Source: Phyto melanocephala
Taxonomy: Eukaryota > Arthropoda > Insecta > Diptera > Rhinophoridae
DNA length: 64,000 bases
Direction of reading: 5' to 3'
Assembly (NCBI GenBank): GCA_941918925.1
Contig: OW799233.1
Location: forward strand, 114,759,833-114,823,832
Under the pieces are notes generated by a model that saw nothing but the letters and a program-made list of their open reading frames with translations, made no database searches and was not told where the DNA came from. The position numbers were made by a program, and so were the translations under genes. Of the stretch, positions 44,641 to 57,739 are shown piece after piece (position 1 is the first letter of the stretch; every line of letters starts with the position of its first letter).

Positions 44641-46899
44641 ATTCCGCAATTCTGTTTGTTGACGAACACATTAAACGATATAAAATGAACTTAATTTACG
44701 AAACATATTTCTCACACAACACGAATCTTGATAATAAATTTCAATGAATTGCAAGCGTACTATTTATAACGGAATGACACTAAAAGCTTAAATAGGAAAA
44801 AAATCTCCCTAATTATCTACATATAAGGAAAACAAAATTAAAATTTTTATGCAGAGGTTGCTGTGTAGCCTTAAGTGCGTTTGATCGTCAGATGAAATTT
44901 TTTAAAGAGCTAAATATAATAGTTGTGGCAGATAGATAGATAACGGTAGATAGTTTGAAGCGGCCATATTATTTTGACAACCTCTTTTAAATATATTGCT
45001 TGCTAATAAGTCACTTTTTCCAAATGATTAAAATTTATTGGGAAGAAAGTGTAAAAGAAAATTTAAAATGTCAAAATTTTGGAAGATTTTTTTTTGATCC
45101 GTGACATCGTGCGAAGCCACGGCATTTATTTAAGCGATATCATATTTTACACATAATTCATACATGGGTTTTCAGAGATCAAAAAGACTTTTGTTAATAC
45201 AAAGAGAAAAAAGTATCGGTTGTGAGTACCAGAATTGTTGCCAATTGCATAGTTTAGTTGTGATAATAGAATTTTAAAGTATCTACAGATTTTCTTTTCG
45301 GAGTATAAATATTAAATCAGCACTAACAAATTATGATTCTTGCAATAAAAATTGTATAACCACAAACAAAAATGTCGATAACAATAACTAAACCATTTAA
45401 TTGGCAATGAATTTGATTGTCTGTTTTCTGGGTGTTCCTTACACCATTTTTCCTAACTGACTAGTCCTTATTGGAAATCATTTTTCTCTTCTATCTTTCG
45501 CCATCTTTCCTCTATCCGTATTCTGATAGATGTCACGATATAAACTAGACAAAAGTAAATACGTTTCACAATGATTTCATTCTTTTAAATCATTTTTTTT
45601 CTATTTGAATATTGCTTGTAATCTTGGTAATTTTTTTAAGTCGGTTGAGGGTGTATTTAAACCAAAAGGCCTTTAACTTTTTTTTTTAAAGCTAAATTTG
45701 TTAAATTTTTTGTTTGTTTTTTAATTTGTTTAGCTGAATACGAAAAAAAAAAGAAATACAAGAACATTTTTAAAAAGAAGGAAGTGGGCGATCATCAAAG
45801 TTTTATTTTTGTTTTATATTCTATTCTAACGACTCTGTTTCTTGGAGTTTGTTGTAAATTTAACGTACAACTATTACAACTTTGGTACTTAGTTTCGTAG
45901 TAGTTGTAGTTCATATACCTTTTTTAATCGAGTTCTCTTTCTCTACTTCTGCTGTTACAGTGTTATGGGTATTAAAAATCTAACATCGTAGTTGTTGTTC
46001 TAGTTGTTTTAATACTTGTTAGCGTTAGTTGTTGTTATTGTACTTCATGGAATTGTGTATTTTTCGAATTTAAAGTTTATTTAGATCTTTTTAGTTAGAT
46101 TTTGTTTTTGTAGTTGTAATTTTGCAAAAATTTTCCATGTTTTGGATTACATGTGTAAATTCAGGCTACATCTTTGTCATCGTCATTATCAAGATGATGA
46201 TCCTTAATGCAATAGCATTAAGGTGAGGTTTTTGTAAAAATAACCACCTTCTCTGTAACTGTATTCTTTATTTTATCTGTTCGTGAACTTTTAAATAAAC
46301 CTAAAAAAATTACTGAACTCTTTCCAACTTTACGATTAAATAGTAATGCTTTAATATAATATTCTTTTAAGAATTAAATTAATAATTGTGGTTATTGATT
46401 GTTAAGCATAAACTGGTATACATATATGCATTTCACTGGTGCTTATGCCAGATCATCGGTATACCATATACCCCAACAACTTTTGGGACAATATTTCGAA
46501 TATTAAATAAAAAAACAATTAAAGGTTAATTTAACAAATTTTGACATCTTACTTCTCGATCAGGTGAAAAGACTTCCTTGTGAATGCGCCTGGATGTATT
46601 TAAAGCCATTTTTTATAAACCTGAAATAACGTACCAAAAAACTTGATTACTTAAAAGCGTTTCGCAAAACTTAGGCTTACCAACTTGCAAGAGCGCTTGT
46701 ATATGGTGTTTGCTTTAGAGTTATAGAATTTTTGATAGAGTTAATTGTAAAACTCGCTGTCATATTAATGAAGTGGGTTAGAGTTTATTTATCACTCTAA
46801 TTTGGCAAATTACTATGCACCATAATAACGTTTACAAATCGTAGAAATTTATTTCCACAATTCGCTTTCTCTTTGCCAAATTTATAGAGTACTTATTTA
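44641..46899. other. AT-rich sequence, nothing recognised
   Basis: No gene. GTTGTTGTTCTAG/TTGTTGTTATTG words near 45900-46050 resemble fly intronic DNA. Confidence 0.4.
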
Positions 46900-46959
46900 A
46901 GTTTATTTATCCGTATAAGCAAGTAATTCGCAGTACTATGATCAAAAATTTTTGAATAA

Positions 46960-47470
46960 TATGCATCCAAATCGAAACCGTAGCGTGCGCACAAGAAAGG
47001 CCATGGTCGCATAGACGTGAGTATGCCAGAGGACTCGTATTAACTATTCCGATGTCTGTCTCAGCAACTATGTCTCGTGATTCATGATTTTTGTCTATTC
47101 CACGTATCATTGAAAATCATTTGCAGGAAAAATGGTTTCAACAAAACGGGGCAATATGTCATACAGTGCGTGATAGCTAACTTCGTTAAACCAAATTTTT
47201 TTACAACCGAATTATATCAAGAAATGCACCTGAAAATTGGCCACCTCGTTCGTGTGATTTGACACCTTTGTAGTACTTTTTGTAGGGGTAACGTAAAACA
47301 TTTGATGTAATGATTTACCATCAGCAATTGATCTTTTTGTATCTAGAAATGCACTATTGACGAAAAATGACTGTGTATGCTCGAGAAAGAAGTGCAAAAT
47401 TAAACTGACAGAATAGCGTTCAAAAGACGCAGTCACGAAGGCCATATGCCAGAAATTATTTTTAAATGTT
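46960..47470 (+). mobile_element. DD41D transposase relic, plus orientation
   Basis: It reads IPRIIENHLQEKWFQQNGAI.. then, across shifts, ENWPPRSCDLTPL(stop)YFL and a tail RRPYARNYF. In the QQDGA motif the catalytic Asp has become Asn (AAC), and the third position is a stop. Only the C-terminal half is present. Confidence 0.75.
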
Positions 47471-48130
47471 AATTGCCATAAAATTTGTTAGCTAATTAAT
47501 CCAACAGTTCGATCATTCAATTGAATTTGTTGTTTTATATTAAAAAGGGTATATTCCTTGTAAATTACTTTTATTCTGGCTTAAGCAATTGTTCTATTAT
47601 TTAACTCCCTAAAACATTTTTTCAATTAAATTTAGTTGCAATCATTTCAAGAATATTTTAAAAAAATTATTCCGATGTTCGCCGCGTAAAATAGATTTTG
47701 GAAGCCAGCTACAGTTTCATCATCAGCAATCTTTACCGGTATATTCATATGTATTTTTAAATTACTATTTATGTTACAAATTAAAATTTCGGATTCATAA
47801 CACTTATTTATGACATCAAATAATTTATTGTTTGTTGTCAATCATAGACTTATAAATGAAGTACAGCTTTAAAAGGTAGCAGCAAGTAAGAGAAAAATAT
47901 ATAAAAACTTGCTGTTGAAATAAATGTGTCTCCTTTTTACTGCTTAATTAACCAAGGAAACATACTTACATACTTTCGTATGTAAATATCTTTTTTGTCA
48001 AATATGTTAATTAATAAAATTTCTTGCAACTTAATACATTTCTGTATTATAAGTAAAAGATTCAGACTTGTTATGCCGGAAGTAAAGTCAAATAAAATGT
48101 AGCATTTTTATGTTTGCAATTAGATAAAGC
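47471..48130. other. AT-rich sequence, nothing recognised
   Basis: No gene or element recognised. Confidence 0.4.
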
Positions 48131-48415
48131 AGCTAATACATGGCATGTTTTTTACATCTGACTTTAAAATTTGTGAGACATATGTAAATCTACATGTCTG
48201 CCAAAATTATACTTTGCAGCGGCAGAGATTTCTGCCAACGGCTGATGTCACATGTTTTGACAGAAGAAAATAGAGTGCGCTCTAGTTGAAATTTTGTCAG
48301 ATGTCTCAATACATGTTTTTTACAGAAGTAATGTTTTAAAGGTAACACACGACATGTTCGTATTTATTAATGTGGAATTTGTCAAGTCAGATGTAAAAAA
48401 CATGTCATGCATTAG
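48131..48415. mobile_element. MITE with 30-bp-arm inverted repeats, copy 2
   Basis: Same unit as 2591-2904 in the same orientation: AGCTAATACATGGCATGTTT at the left, GTAAAAAACATGTCATGC..TTA at the right, and the same interior (GAGACATATGTAAATCTACA, ATTTCTGCCAACGGCTGATG). The arms have three or so differences from each other, so this copy is older than copy 1 or less well kept. Confidence 0.8.
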
Positions 48416-48479
48416 GGAATAAAGTCAGCACTGCTTACAAAATAAAAAAAAATTCCCGATATTCATTAAAACAGCTTTT

Positions 48480-48715
48480 TTTATACCTTTAAGACGAGAG
48501 AATAAAAGAGAATATATAAGTTTTTACAATATTCATTATAGATCCTATAGACAGAGAAATTGATTTAGGTAAAACTTTCCGTCCGTGTGTTTGTTGAAAT
48601 CAAGTTTTTGAAACCTCCACGGATTTTTTAGACTTTTATATGATAAAAATTTATCAGATATGTTTTAAAGAATGTTACTACAATAATGAGAAACATGAGA
48701 TATTTGCAATACAAT
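48480..48715 (+). mobile_element. DINE-1-like element, degenerate 5' fragment
   Basis: TATACCTTTAAGACG..AGAGAATATATAAG, then CTTTCCGTCCGTGTGTTTGT, GAAATCAAGTTTTTGAAACC and GAAACATGAGATATTTGC follow the order of the DINE 5' half with heavy change. No 3' end. Confidence 0.65.
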
Positions 48716-48785
48716 TTTTTTATTAATATTGCAACAATATTTTATTTAAAAAACAATAACAAAAACAGCATGTCGTATGTGTGTA

Positions 48786-49925
48786 TGTACAGAGTAGTCC
48801 ATTTATTAACAGTAAAGTTGTCAGAGAATAATCTTAATATTTTTTATTTTGAAAGAAGGATCTATAACAATTATGTCTTAAACAAAATATCGTCCAAATG
48901 TTCTCCATGGCTTCGGTGTCATACTTCTATTCGATGGTTCATATTTTCAATGACACTGATACATAATTGAGGTTCAACGTCTTTAATGTGCCGAATTATC
49001 TCAACCTTTAACATTTAGATTGTTATAGGCATATTGGCGTACACTTTTTTTTTTAATATTTCTAAAAAAAAAGTTTTTCAAGCGTGTCAAATTACATGAT
49101 CGTGGCGACCAAATAACATCGCAATGACGTCAGATAACACGACTATTGTATTTCTTTCGCAAAGGAGCCATGTTTCGTGGCAAGTGGCACCATCTTGCTG
49201 TCCAAAAGAAGTCGATAGCGATAGCGAGCACCATTCACTGTAACTGCTTGGCCGACTTAATTTTCGAAAAAGTACGGCCCGAAGACACCGCCATTTATGG
49301 GGTTTTTAGCTTTTTTATAATCACTCTTGGATTCGAATTCTGTTAAATGTGGCAATTCTGTTAACGAATCCACTGAGGTGAAAGTGTACCTCGTTGCTGA
49401 AGATGATTTTCTTTGTAAATTCACCATTCACTTCTGTCTGCTCAACCAACCATTCGGTGTATTAACGAGGCTTTAAATTATCAGTAGGCATCAGCTCTTG
49501 AGTCATGTGAATATTTTAACCATGTTAATTCAAGTTTTTATTAAAAATTCGTATCAGTGATTTTCGTGAAATGTTTAATTTTTGGGCACGACAACGAGTT
49601 GAGGTTCCTGACTCTTCTGCCACACTATAGCGAACAACAGCATTGGCTTCGGTAGAACGAACTTGTCCAGCAAGCACAGGTGTTTTAAAATTTCCTACAG
49701 ACCCGGTTTGCTGAAATTTGCACATAATTCTTCCGATTGTAGACACATTTGCTCGATTGTTCTGATAATTAAAATCACAAAGTGCACGAAATTAATTATG
49801 TTTTTAACTCGCATTTTCGTAATGGGTGTCAACAGTCTTAACGCGCTCATCTCCGTGGTTAAATTTGTCAAACACCGAAACAAAACAATTTTAAAATTAG
49901 TTGGGCAAAAAACTTGGCATTAATG
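48786..49925 (-). mobile_element. DD41D Tc1/mariner relic, near full length
   Basis: Minus-strand fragments run N to C. ERVKTVDTHYENAS-like text leads into VSTIGRIMCKFQQTGSVGNF and KTPVLAGQVRSTEANAVVRY, then RCRAQKLNISRKSLIRIF (49525-49746). Eroded core follows (VNGARYR near 49220), then SVIENMNHRIE and a GEHLDDILFKT tail near 48850. The tail matches the 52485-53091 copy, so they are one family. Many frameshifts. Confidence 0.75.
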
Positions 49926-51361
49926 TGTGATCCACAATCAACATGGTTGAATCACTCCTTACATAATGGTATGTGGTTTTGTTGTTGTAATATTTTTTAT
50001 GCTTATTAATGTGTACGATTGCATGTACATATGTATATATTATATGTATGTATGTATATAATGACACCCATTAATCAGCAACAGTATACATTGAGCAAGT
50101 GTAAATAAGAGAAAGATTATGGAAAACCTGTTTAATGAGCAACTTATATATGCCTATAGTTGCATATTTGCACTTTTGTAAAGGGTATATGAGATTTGGC
50201 ACGGCCTTATATAACTTTCTAACGTGTTTCTTTTTACTAAATAAGCATGGTCCGGTGCCGATCTGCGTCATTTATAACGGCAAATTAATACAATGCAAAT
50301 CCAACCATTTTCTCCGATGTAATTTTCACTAAATTTATTAAATATAGTACAAAACACAAAAAAAAATGTATTACGTTGCAAATCGATATATTAACGACGC
50401 AAGTCGAATTAGCAGTGTTCATTAGCGTTAATATGAAAGGAACGCAAAACAAATATAATTATTATTTGACAATATGAACATTTTCAATTAATAGAAAATG
50501 TATAAAATATATTTAACAAGTACATAATTCTTAATATATGTGAAAATATTTCTGACAGCTCTTTTTGCACGCACACTTTTTGTAGTGAATGTACTAAGTA
50601 GATAAGAAAAATTAATTGTGGTCATAACTTAAAAAAAAAAAATACAATCGTTGCATATTTTTATTTTTTCATTCTTTAATGTGCACATTAAGAAAAATAA
50701 TGACTAGCTAAGTTGTATTTGAACATATGTATGTATGTATGTATGTATGAACTGATTTAAATAGTATAATGGAATAAAGTTTTTTTTGAACAGTAGTGAT
50801 AAACATTGTAGCATTAAAATCGACTTTTTTAAACAATTAATATCTGAAATTTCCTACACATCTCTTAATACAGCCTTGTAAACACTAAACACTTACGTGT
50901 ATAATTACTAATGATATTCTAATGATACCCTATTTTAACAGCATCTGGTTTAACCAAAGTTAACTGTTGGATTTTGATAAGATATTTGTTTTAGCGAAAG
51001 AAAAAAACTTTAATAAATTCCATCATACATAATTTAAAGATGTTTTTTATTAAACATTCAAAAACCTTTTAGGCTGCTATAAATTTCTGTAATAAATCAA
51101 ATTGGATTTTTATGTAAAAAATTTACGATTTTATATCAATGTTGCTTCGCTATCATTAAAAACAATTTTCAAATCTCACTATCATCTCTTGATATATTCG
51201 TTTTAAAATCTTGAAATGTAATTTTAGCTTTATAATAAATACAAAAAAAAAGTAGTTATAAGATATTTGAGCCTAATAAGAGAGGAGCTAAAAAGCAATA
51301 ACAACAACAACGACATTTGATGTAATAAAATAACATTGTAATAAACATTGACAAGCCTTTT
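49926..51361. other. AT-rich sequence with a DINE 3' fragment and a GTAT microsatellite
   Basis: At 50160-50226 there is a DINE 3'-end remnant (AAAGGGTATATGAGATTTGG then CACGGC). A (GTAT)n run lies at 50724-50749. The rest is plain AT-rich DNA. Confidence 0.55.
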
Positions 51362-53233
51362 TATACCCGCCACCAAAAAAATGGTGGGGGTATATTCATT
51401 TTGTCATTCCGTTTGTAACACATCGAAATATCCATTTTAGACCCCATAAAGTATATATATTCTGAATCAGGGTTTGATTTGATGACGATCTAGCTATGTC
51501 CGTCCGTCTGTCCGTCTGTCCGTCTGTTGAAAGCACGATAGAGGTCGCACCGAAAAAGCTAGGAGGCTCAAATTTTGCCAGAATCTTTCTTATAGACAAG
51601 GTTTGTTTGGTATTGAAAATGGGCTAAATCGGAATATTAGGAAGGGAGTTATAGCTCGAAAAGCAAGAGTAGGTCGAAAAAACCGTGTCCTTCAAACATC
51701 GAATAAAATGGAATTGTGTCCAAACGCATTAACGTAGACTCATGAAACTTCGAATATATATTTCCTGAGTAAAAACAATATTTTTCCCCGAAAATTATCA
51801 AAATATATGCATTAGGAGAGGAGTTATCGATCAAAATGTAGGAAAATTTATACCGCACAGTGTATTTTTTTGGTATATTTAAAAACAAAAACGTCATAAA
51901 AGCAACAAAATTGCATGCACGACTCTGAAATTTTGCACACTTTGCTTTTTGGTGAGACGCTTTTTTGTAACGGAAAATCAATGTGCCACGCCCACTTTTA
52001 CGCCCACCTCCCATATAACGTTTTACCTAAAATTCATATAATTTCTCTATTAATAAAGATTTTGGAATAACAAAGGGCTATATTGAAACACCTAAGTTGT
52101 ACTCATTAGCAAAAACAACTTTGACACGCCTACTATAACGCCCACTTTTCACGTTATCTACCGTTAATGAAATTTAAAAGCTCATAAAACTTCCAAAATT
52201 AGAGGTATGATGATCAAATTTGCTTCGTATATCCTTCAAATCAATGTAGTCGTTGTGCCAAAAAGTTTAGGTAACACGTTCACTTTAACGCCCACCTCCC
52301 ATAACGGTTTATCTTAAATTCATGTAATTTCTCTATTGACAAAGTTTTTAGGAAAATAAAGGACTATATTGAAATATCTAAGTTGTATTTATTAGCAGAA
52401 ACTTTATTGACATGATTACTTTAACGCCAACTTTCATTGAAAGACTACATTTACAAAAGCATTTTAGTAGCATATCTAAGTTACAGAGGGTGGTTAAATT
52501 TTAAGGACCGATGTTGAATTTAAATAAAACACAAATTATTTAAGAAATAATTATCATTTCTTTTTATAATGATAATATTTGTATAGTTCAATTATGTATT
52601 TAACAAAATATCTGCCAAATGCCCCCCCCCATCCTTGGCGCCACTTCTCTATCTGATGGTTCAAATTTTCAATGACAATGTTGATGCTCAATTGTTGGGC
52701 ATGATGATGAGGCGAGGTTGACTGCTCTTTTGCCACACTATCGCAAAAACCAGCAGTAGTTCCCATTCAGCGAACTAAGAAGGCATTCACAGAATGCCGA
52801 AATGTAAATGCAGAAATGTAAATATTTTTTACAATTCTCCCGATTGTGGACGAATTTGAACGATTATGTTGATCAAAAGAATTACGAAGTGCACAAAATG
52901 CGATTTGATTTGAACGCCCATTTTTATAAAAAACCTGAATAACTTTAAAGCGTTGCTCATTTGCATATCTTTCCACGGATCAAATTGAGTAAGTTTGAGA
53001 TTGAGAAATGCCAAGTGAAATGCAGAAAACAAATTTAAAGACTAGGTGTAGTTCACCTTCAACATGGGCCCTAAAAAATCTAACCACCCTTTACAAAGAA
53101 AGTGATACATATTTTACTATAAAGATATTATTAAATAGCGATAACAAAATAATAATTATTGTGCTTTAAATGTACACAAAATTGGTGGTGGGTATAAAAG
53201 ATTCGGCACAGCCGAATATAGTGCTCTTACTTG
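51362..53233 (+). mobile_element. Long DINE-1/Helentron-like element, second subfamily
   Basis: It starts TATACCCGCCACCAAAAAAA with GGTGGGGGTATA and has GTTTGTAACACATCGAAATA, GACCCCATAAAGTATATATA and the GTCCGTCTGTCCG run. It ends GGTGGTGGGTATAAAAGATTCGGCA..GCCGAATATAGTGC..CTTG (split here at the hairpin). Internally a segment beginning ACGCCCACCTCCCATA and containing TTCTCTATT(A/G)A(T/C)AAAG is repeated at about 51998 and 52290. A DD41D element is inserted at 52485-53091. Without that insertion it is about 1.26 kb. No protein is encoded. Confidence 0.88.
52485..53091 (-). mobile_element. DD41D deletion derivative nested in the long DINE
   Basis: The ends CAGAGGGTGGTTAAATTTTA and, reversed, AAAGGGTGGTTAGATTTTTT are inverted repeats. 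TA flanks both (52483-52484, 53092-53093). Minus strand: a clean N-terminus, MERYANEQRFKVIQVFYKNG then SNSSTIGRIV, directly followed by C-terminal pieces, IVIENLNHQIEKWRQGWGG. The whole catalytic region is deleted, giving a 607-bp unit. Confidence 0.88.
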
Positions 53234-53475
53234 TTGTTTTTTGTTTCATTCTTTTATTCTGGAGGCACAATATGGAATACTAGTGCATACATAAATCAGG
53301 GAAAGAAGTGGGGAAAAAATTAAACGATTTCATTAGATTACAGTAGAAAATCGTGACTTAAAACTTTACAATCTATACTTATGTATGTATATTGAGATTG
53401 TAAAAAAACTATGTCTGTACATGAAATATTTTTGGAAAATTTTGATGGCAGAGTATGTATGTATATAGTAAACGA

Positions 53476-53823
53476 TCTATAATACAAAACACCACTTTAT
53501 AAAATTTTTGTCTATCTGTCTGCTAAACCCGTCTGGCTCAACAACTACTGGATGGATTTGATAAAACTTGTATGAAGGTTCCTTGATCCTAGATAGTGTC
53601 TTATTTCCAACAGAAAATAGAAAAATAGCAAATTAAATGATATATAAAATGATTGGTAGGAAATAAATGAATAGACACTACAGGAAGAGGAATACAAATG
53701 AAATTGCATTAACGACATTAGTAAATAAAATAAGATACACTTACAAAGATATCAAAATTTATCTTAAAATAATTACAATACAAAAAAATGTTGGGGCCAG
53801 CAATGCATACCGGGTTTAACAAG
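53476..53823 (+). mobile_element. Short Helitron, eroded 3' end
   Basis: The start A^TCTATAATACAAAAC is followed by CTAAACCCGTCTGGCTC..ACTACTGGATGGATTTGA, a usual Helitron 5' theme. The end GGGGCCAGCAATGCATACCG + GGTTTAACAAG corresponds to the 28163 terminus with CTAG changed to CAAG. About 348 bp, non-coding. Confidence 0.65.
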
Positions 53824-54029
53824 ATTAAATAAAATTAAAAAAAGAATTCAGAACGAAAAAAAACCAACAATTATAAAATTTAATCATTTGAAACGGTTGA
53901 TCTTAGAGTTTTATTATTTTTTTTTTTTTTTTTGAATTGATATAAATAGTAGTTCAGATACTTTTAAATTAGTGAACCTTTTACGGAAACCCATCCATTA
54001 GAGATTTAATTGTTGTTTTTAATGGTTTT

Positions 54030-54215
54030 TTGTAATTTTAATTGATTTTTAATATAATGTTATGTTTGCGAAAACATCATACTATTTTTGTCAACAATAT
54101 TTTTTTAATCATACTATTTTTAAAAAACTTTTATATAGAAGTTACAATGGAAGGTACACATTAAATGATTATATATTCATATAAAGACTTAATTATCGTG
54201 ACAAAAAAAAAATAA
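54030..54215. mobile_element. Fragment of the 31499-32182 element family
   Basis: TAATATAATGTTATGTTTGC, AATCATACTATTTTTAAA and TTAATTATCGTGACAAAA follow the same order as 31930-32070 of the complete element. The terminal inverted repeats are absent. Confidence 0.6.
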
Positions 54216-54417
54216 ATAAATTGATCCCAAGACAGATTCTTGAGCTACACCTGAATGAAGGAAAAATTATACTTGACTTAAAACTTGTCATTAAATTGCT
54301 ATCTGATTCTTAAGTTTCTTAACTAGATTTATATGAAAAATAATGTTTAAGCTTACAAGCTTTCAGATTTTCTCTAGTTAAATCAGTAAGATCATGCAAC
54401 GAAGTATTTAGTATTCA

Positions 54418-55425
54418 AGAGTGTCTTAGTAAGAAGGCAAAACTAAATAAGAACATGTATTTTTTTTAGATAATTATGTTTTTTTTATTGGATTCTAAAG
54501 AAGACATGTTTCGATTAAGTATCAAATAAGATATCCGTCAAACGGCCCCCAAGGCTCTGATGATAGACCATTACTCTGAAATTTTCCATGACTTTTTCAC
54601 AGAGATGTGGATGTATCTCACCTCAGATGTTTCTCAGCTCAGGAATTATTTATGGTATATTCGCATAAACCATAGATTTCAAAAACCTTGAAGAAAAAAA
54701 TAGCACGGCGTTAAATTGCGTGATCTTGATAGCCACTTGACATCAGAAATTCTTGAAATAATTTGTTTTCGAAATCGCTGCTGCAATAAATGGATTGTTT
54801 CATACACGGTGTGACAGATAGTGGCAGCTTGGTGGAAACACATTTCGTCCAGTTAAGGCCACAAAAACTCTATTATCATGTACCTATAATGAATGCTGTT
54901 CACACAGTCATCCAAAAAGTAAGGCCCAATCACGCCGCCTGCCGAAAATTCGCACCAGACAGTTTCAGGATTTTATGAGACCCGAATTTGACAATTTTTG
55001 GGTATTCAGGAAGCTATTCAGATGGCAATGCACTTCACCCGAGAAGATGACTTTTTTCGGAAAAATCGCATTGACTTAACTAAGCTCCATTTCCCATAAA
55101 ATAAATTACCGACGCTTTACATGGTCATTTGGTTTGAGCTCCTAAATAAAATGAGTTTGTACACCTGAAGATTTAAAACTTTTGTCAAAATTTGCTGCGT
55201 AGTGCTTCGTAAAATTTCCAGTTTTTAAAAACGATGTTGAATTGATGCAACAATTGAAGCTTGAAGCTTGCAACAACAATGTTTACAAGGGATTGGGCGG
55301 TACGTTGACGCATAAGAGTCTATAGCCGACTCAGTTCTTTACAATTTTTGAACCAATCTTCGAATAGCTGACAAATAATTTGCACTTTATCGACTAAAAA
55401 TTCTGCAAAACTTGTGAATTTCGGA
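54418..55425 (-). mobile_element. DD41D Tc1/mariner relic, GTAAGAATGC family
   Basis: The left edge GAGTGTCTTAGTAAGAAGGC matches the 19768 copy. Minus-strand pieces: N-terminal ANYLSAIRRLVQK, IVASIQHRF (about 55240), KKVIFSGEVHCHLNS (55010-55060), where the first catalytic Asp of the SDEAHF motif is Gly. An altered VNSIHYRYMI..-like piece follows near 54900, then KSMVYANIP near 54660. The QQDGAT segment is lost among stops. Inactive. Confidence 0.78.
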
Positions 55426-55459
55426 ATTGCTACTGAAAAAAAATTAAACTAAATGTAAA

Positions 55460-55720
55460 AATTACTTTCTTACTGTTACAGCCCTTATAACCTCGACGAA
55501 AAGTATACTGAGGTTCATTAATATTGTACAACAGATTGAAGTATCTGGTCTTTTGAAGATATTTAACAATCTTTGACAGAACTGGGACTATTGAAATAGG
55601 TCTAAGGTCATCAGGGCTTCTAACCACTTTAGATTTAGAAATAGGTACAACTCTGGCAGTTTTCCAAGCATTTGGAAATGAAGAGAATGTAAAAATAGAG
55701 TTTATCAAGTCAAGCATCAA
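55460..55720 (-). pseudogene. Non-LTR retrotransposon reverse transcriptase fragment
   Basis: The minus-strand frame reads MLMLDLINSIFTFSSFPNAW, KTARVVPISKSK, DDLRPISIVPVLSKIVKYLQ and NEPQYTFRRGYKG. This is the early part of a jockey-like non-LTR reverse transcriptase (the P-A-W-K..PI.K, LRPISI/LPVLSK and Q.GFRKG regions). The catalytic YxDD motif lies beyond the fragment. It is cut on its N-terminal side exactly where the DINE at 55721 begins, and on the other side by a stop and the DD41D relic. Confidence 0.85.
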
Positions 55721-56359
55721 CAAGTAAGAGCGCTATATTCAGCCGTGCCGAATCTTATATACCCTTCACAACGTGTAGTCATGCAATAACAGTAGTTTGT
55801 GCCACCATTCATCCCATATGCAATACGTCATACATATAAAAACATACATATGTAAAAACATCCCATTGTAAAATTATAAATTCACGTATGTATGTTAAAA
55901 AAACAAAAAAAAAAAAATAAAAAAAAAATTTGAAAAAAAATTTAAAAAAAAATTTTTTTGGCTCAGCTGGGATTCGATGCCACGTTTTCTCTAACCAGTA
56001 TACACGTTTGTATGTATGTTGTTGTTGTAATGTTGTTTTTGTGAAAAAAAAAATCGAGGTGGTCGTGGGTTTTTGCTCATATCTCAGTTGTTTATGTACC
56101 GATGTTTCTGATTTTCAATACCGATCTACTCCCGAATATTTCTGATATTTTAATACCTTACCCAGGTCCAACCTATGTCGGGGGGCTTCAAAAAGTTGAT
56201 TTCAACATGCACACGGACAGACTGACAGAGCTTAATCGACTCCCCTATTCATAAGCTTTCAGAAAATATATACTTTATGGGGTCGGAAATGAAAATTGTA
56301 GAAATTTCACACGGAATGACAAACCTATATATACCCTTCTTCACTGTGTGAAGGGTATA
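55721..56359 (-). mobile_element. DINE-1-like element, copy 6 (complete, short A/T tract)
   Basis: It is in reverse orientation: CAAGTAAGAGCGCTATATTC with the hairpin GCCGTGCCGAA at the left, TATACCC TTCACAC AGTGAA at 56359 on the right. All blocks are present; the central A/T tract is much shorter than in other copies. It has inserted into a non-LTR reverse transcriptase relic. Confidence 0.9.
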
Positions 56360-57739
56360 AAAAGGAGACTTATGGGTATATAAATTTAGTAACTTTTTAG
56401 GAATATAAAATAATCTGTGCTTTATCAACAGAGCGAAACGAAAACGAATCCATAGGGATAAAAAAATGTTAAAATTCAGTATCATTCAAAAGGTGATCCC
56501 CAACATAGGAAGAATTGAGGGATTGAACATCATTCTACTCAGTATTAGCACAACTCCTAGATCACCCATAATTGCTGATAACTCTCCACATGTTAGCAGA
56601 ACCCCATTTCATAAAAGCACAGGGAAAGGTTCTCTCCGTTTTCAACGTATAAACTATGCTTTGTTTTGAAGTTTACAGTACATCTTACAATTTTCCAAAG
56701 AAGGCTACACGGTATAAAGATTATGCCATATCTCTTAAAGATCTTGCAAAAGAAAAATTTCTAGAGTTCATCCAAACGTTATCATCCTTAAGTTTATATA
56801 TATTTTTTACCAAGACCGCAGTATATTTTTGGTAAAAGTCAATTACCCATAGATAACTATTTGACAATACTGAAATTTAAAAAAAAATTAAATGAACAAA
56901 TACTCTCTGCACTTCTTTTTAATTGATTAAAAAATATTAATGGAAAGTATTTCCGTAAAAAAAATCACTTATTCTAAAAAAAAATTCTGCTGCGATAAAG
57001 TAAAGGCCTTGTCATGGTTTTCTGTCGGTTTATTTTTGTACATTTTATATGTCCATGTGTGTGTGTGTGTATAAGTGTTTTGATATGAATGAACGTTTAT
57101 TATTTCTTCATTTCACTTTTTTGTATGAATGCAATTGAACTATATATTTATTTGTTTCTTTCATTTTTTTTATTTTGTTTTAAATCTACTACAATTACAC
57201 TGATGTATGCATAAATTATTTATTGCTTGGCTTATTTTTTTTTTCTCTAAAGTTTTTAGCTAGAATAGAAAAAAAAAATTATAAAATCCGCAACAGTTTT
57301 GCTTAAAGAATTAGCATTGCTTTTACTAAAATAACATTATTTAGACAGTGTGGATGAACTTTTAACTAAATACTTGTGGTATTTTACTTGTTTACCTGAA
57401 TTCTAAAACTGAATGACATATGTATTTGTTAAGCTACGATCACATTTGATATACATATTTATAGTTACCTAGGTTAGCTTGTAAAGAGGGGTATTAAAAC
57501 TCAAACCTATAATAGGTATACACGTTGGCCAAAATTGACATATTGTGCGCTCTAAAGGAGTGAAAATTGCATTAAAAGAATAATAATCCCAAACTCATTT
57601 AACTAGGTCAGGAACTTAATTTCTTAATTGCAACTCCAACTTTTAATTCCTTAGATATTCCAAGTTCCGCATATTGGTCACGTTAAAGTTCTCGTATCTA
57701 ATAAGCCCAAGCGCAGAATATTGACAAAGGAATTGTTCC
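56360..57739. other. AT-rich sequence, no assigned gene
   Basis: A 67-codon plus frame at 56466-56669 lies in a more balanced stretch (56440-56660), but I recognise nothing. The rest is AT-rich, with a TGTGTGTGTG run near 57058. Confidence 0.4.
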
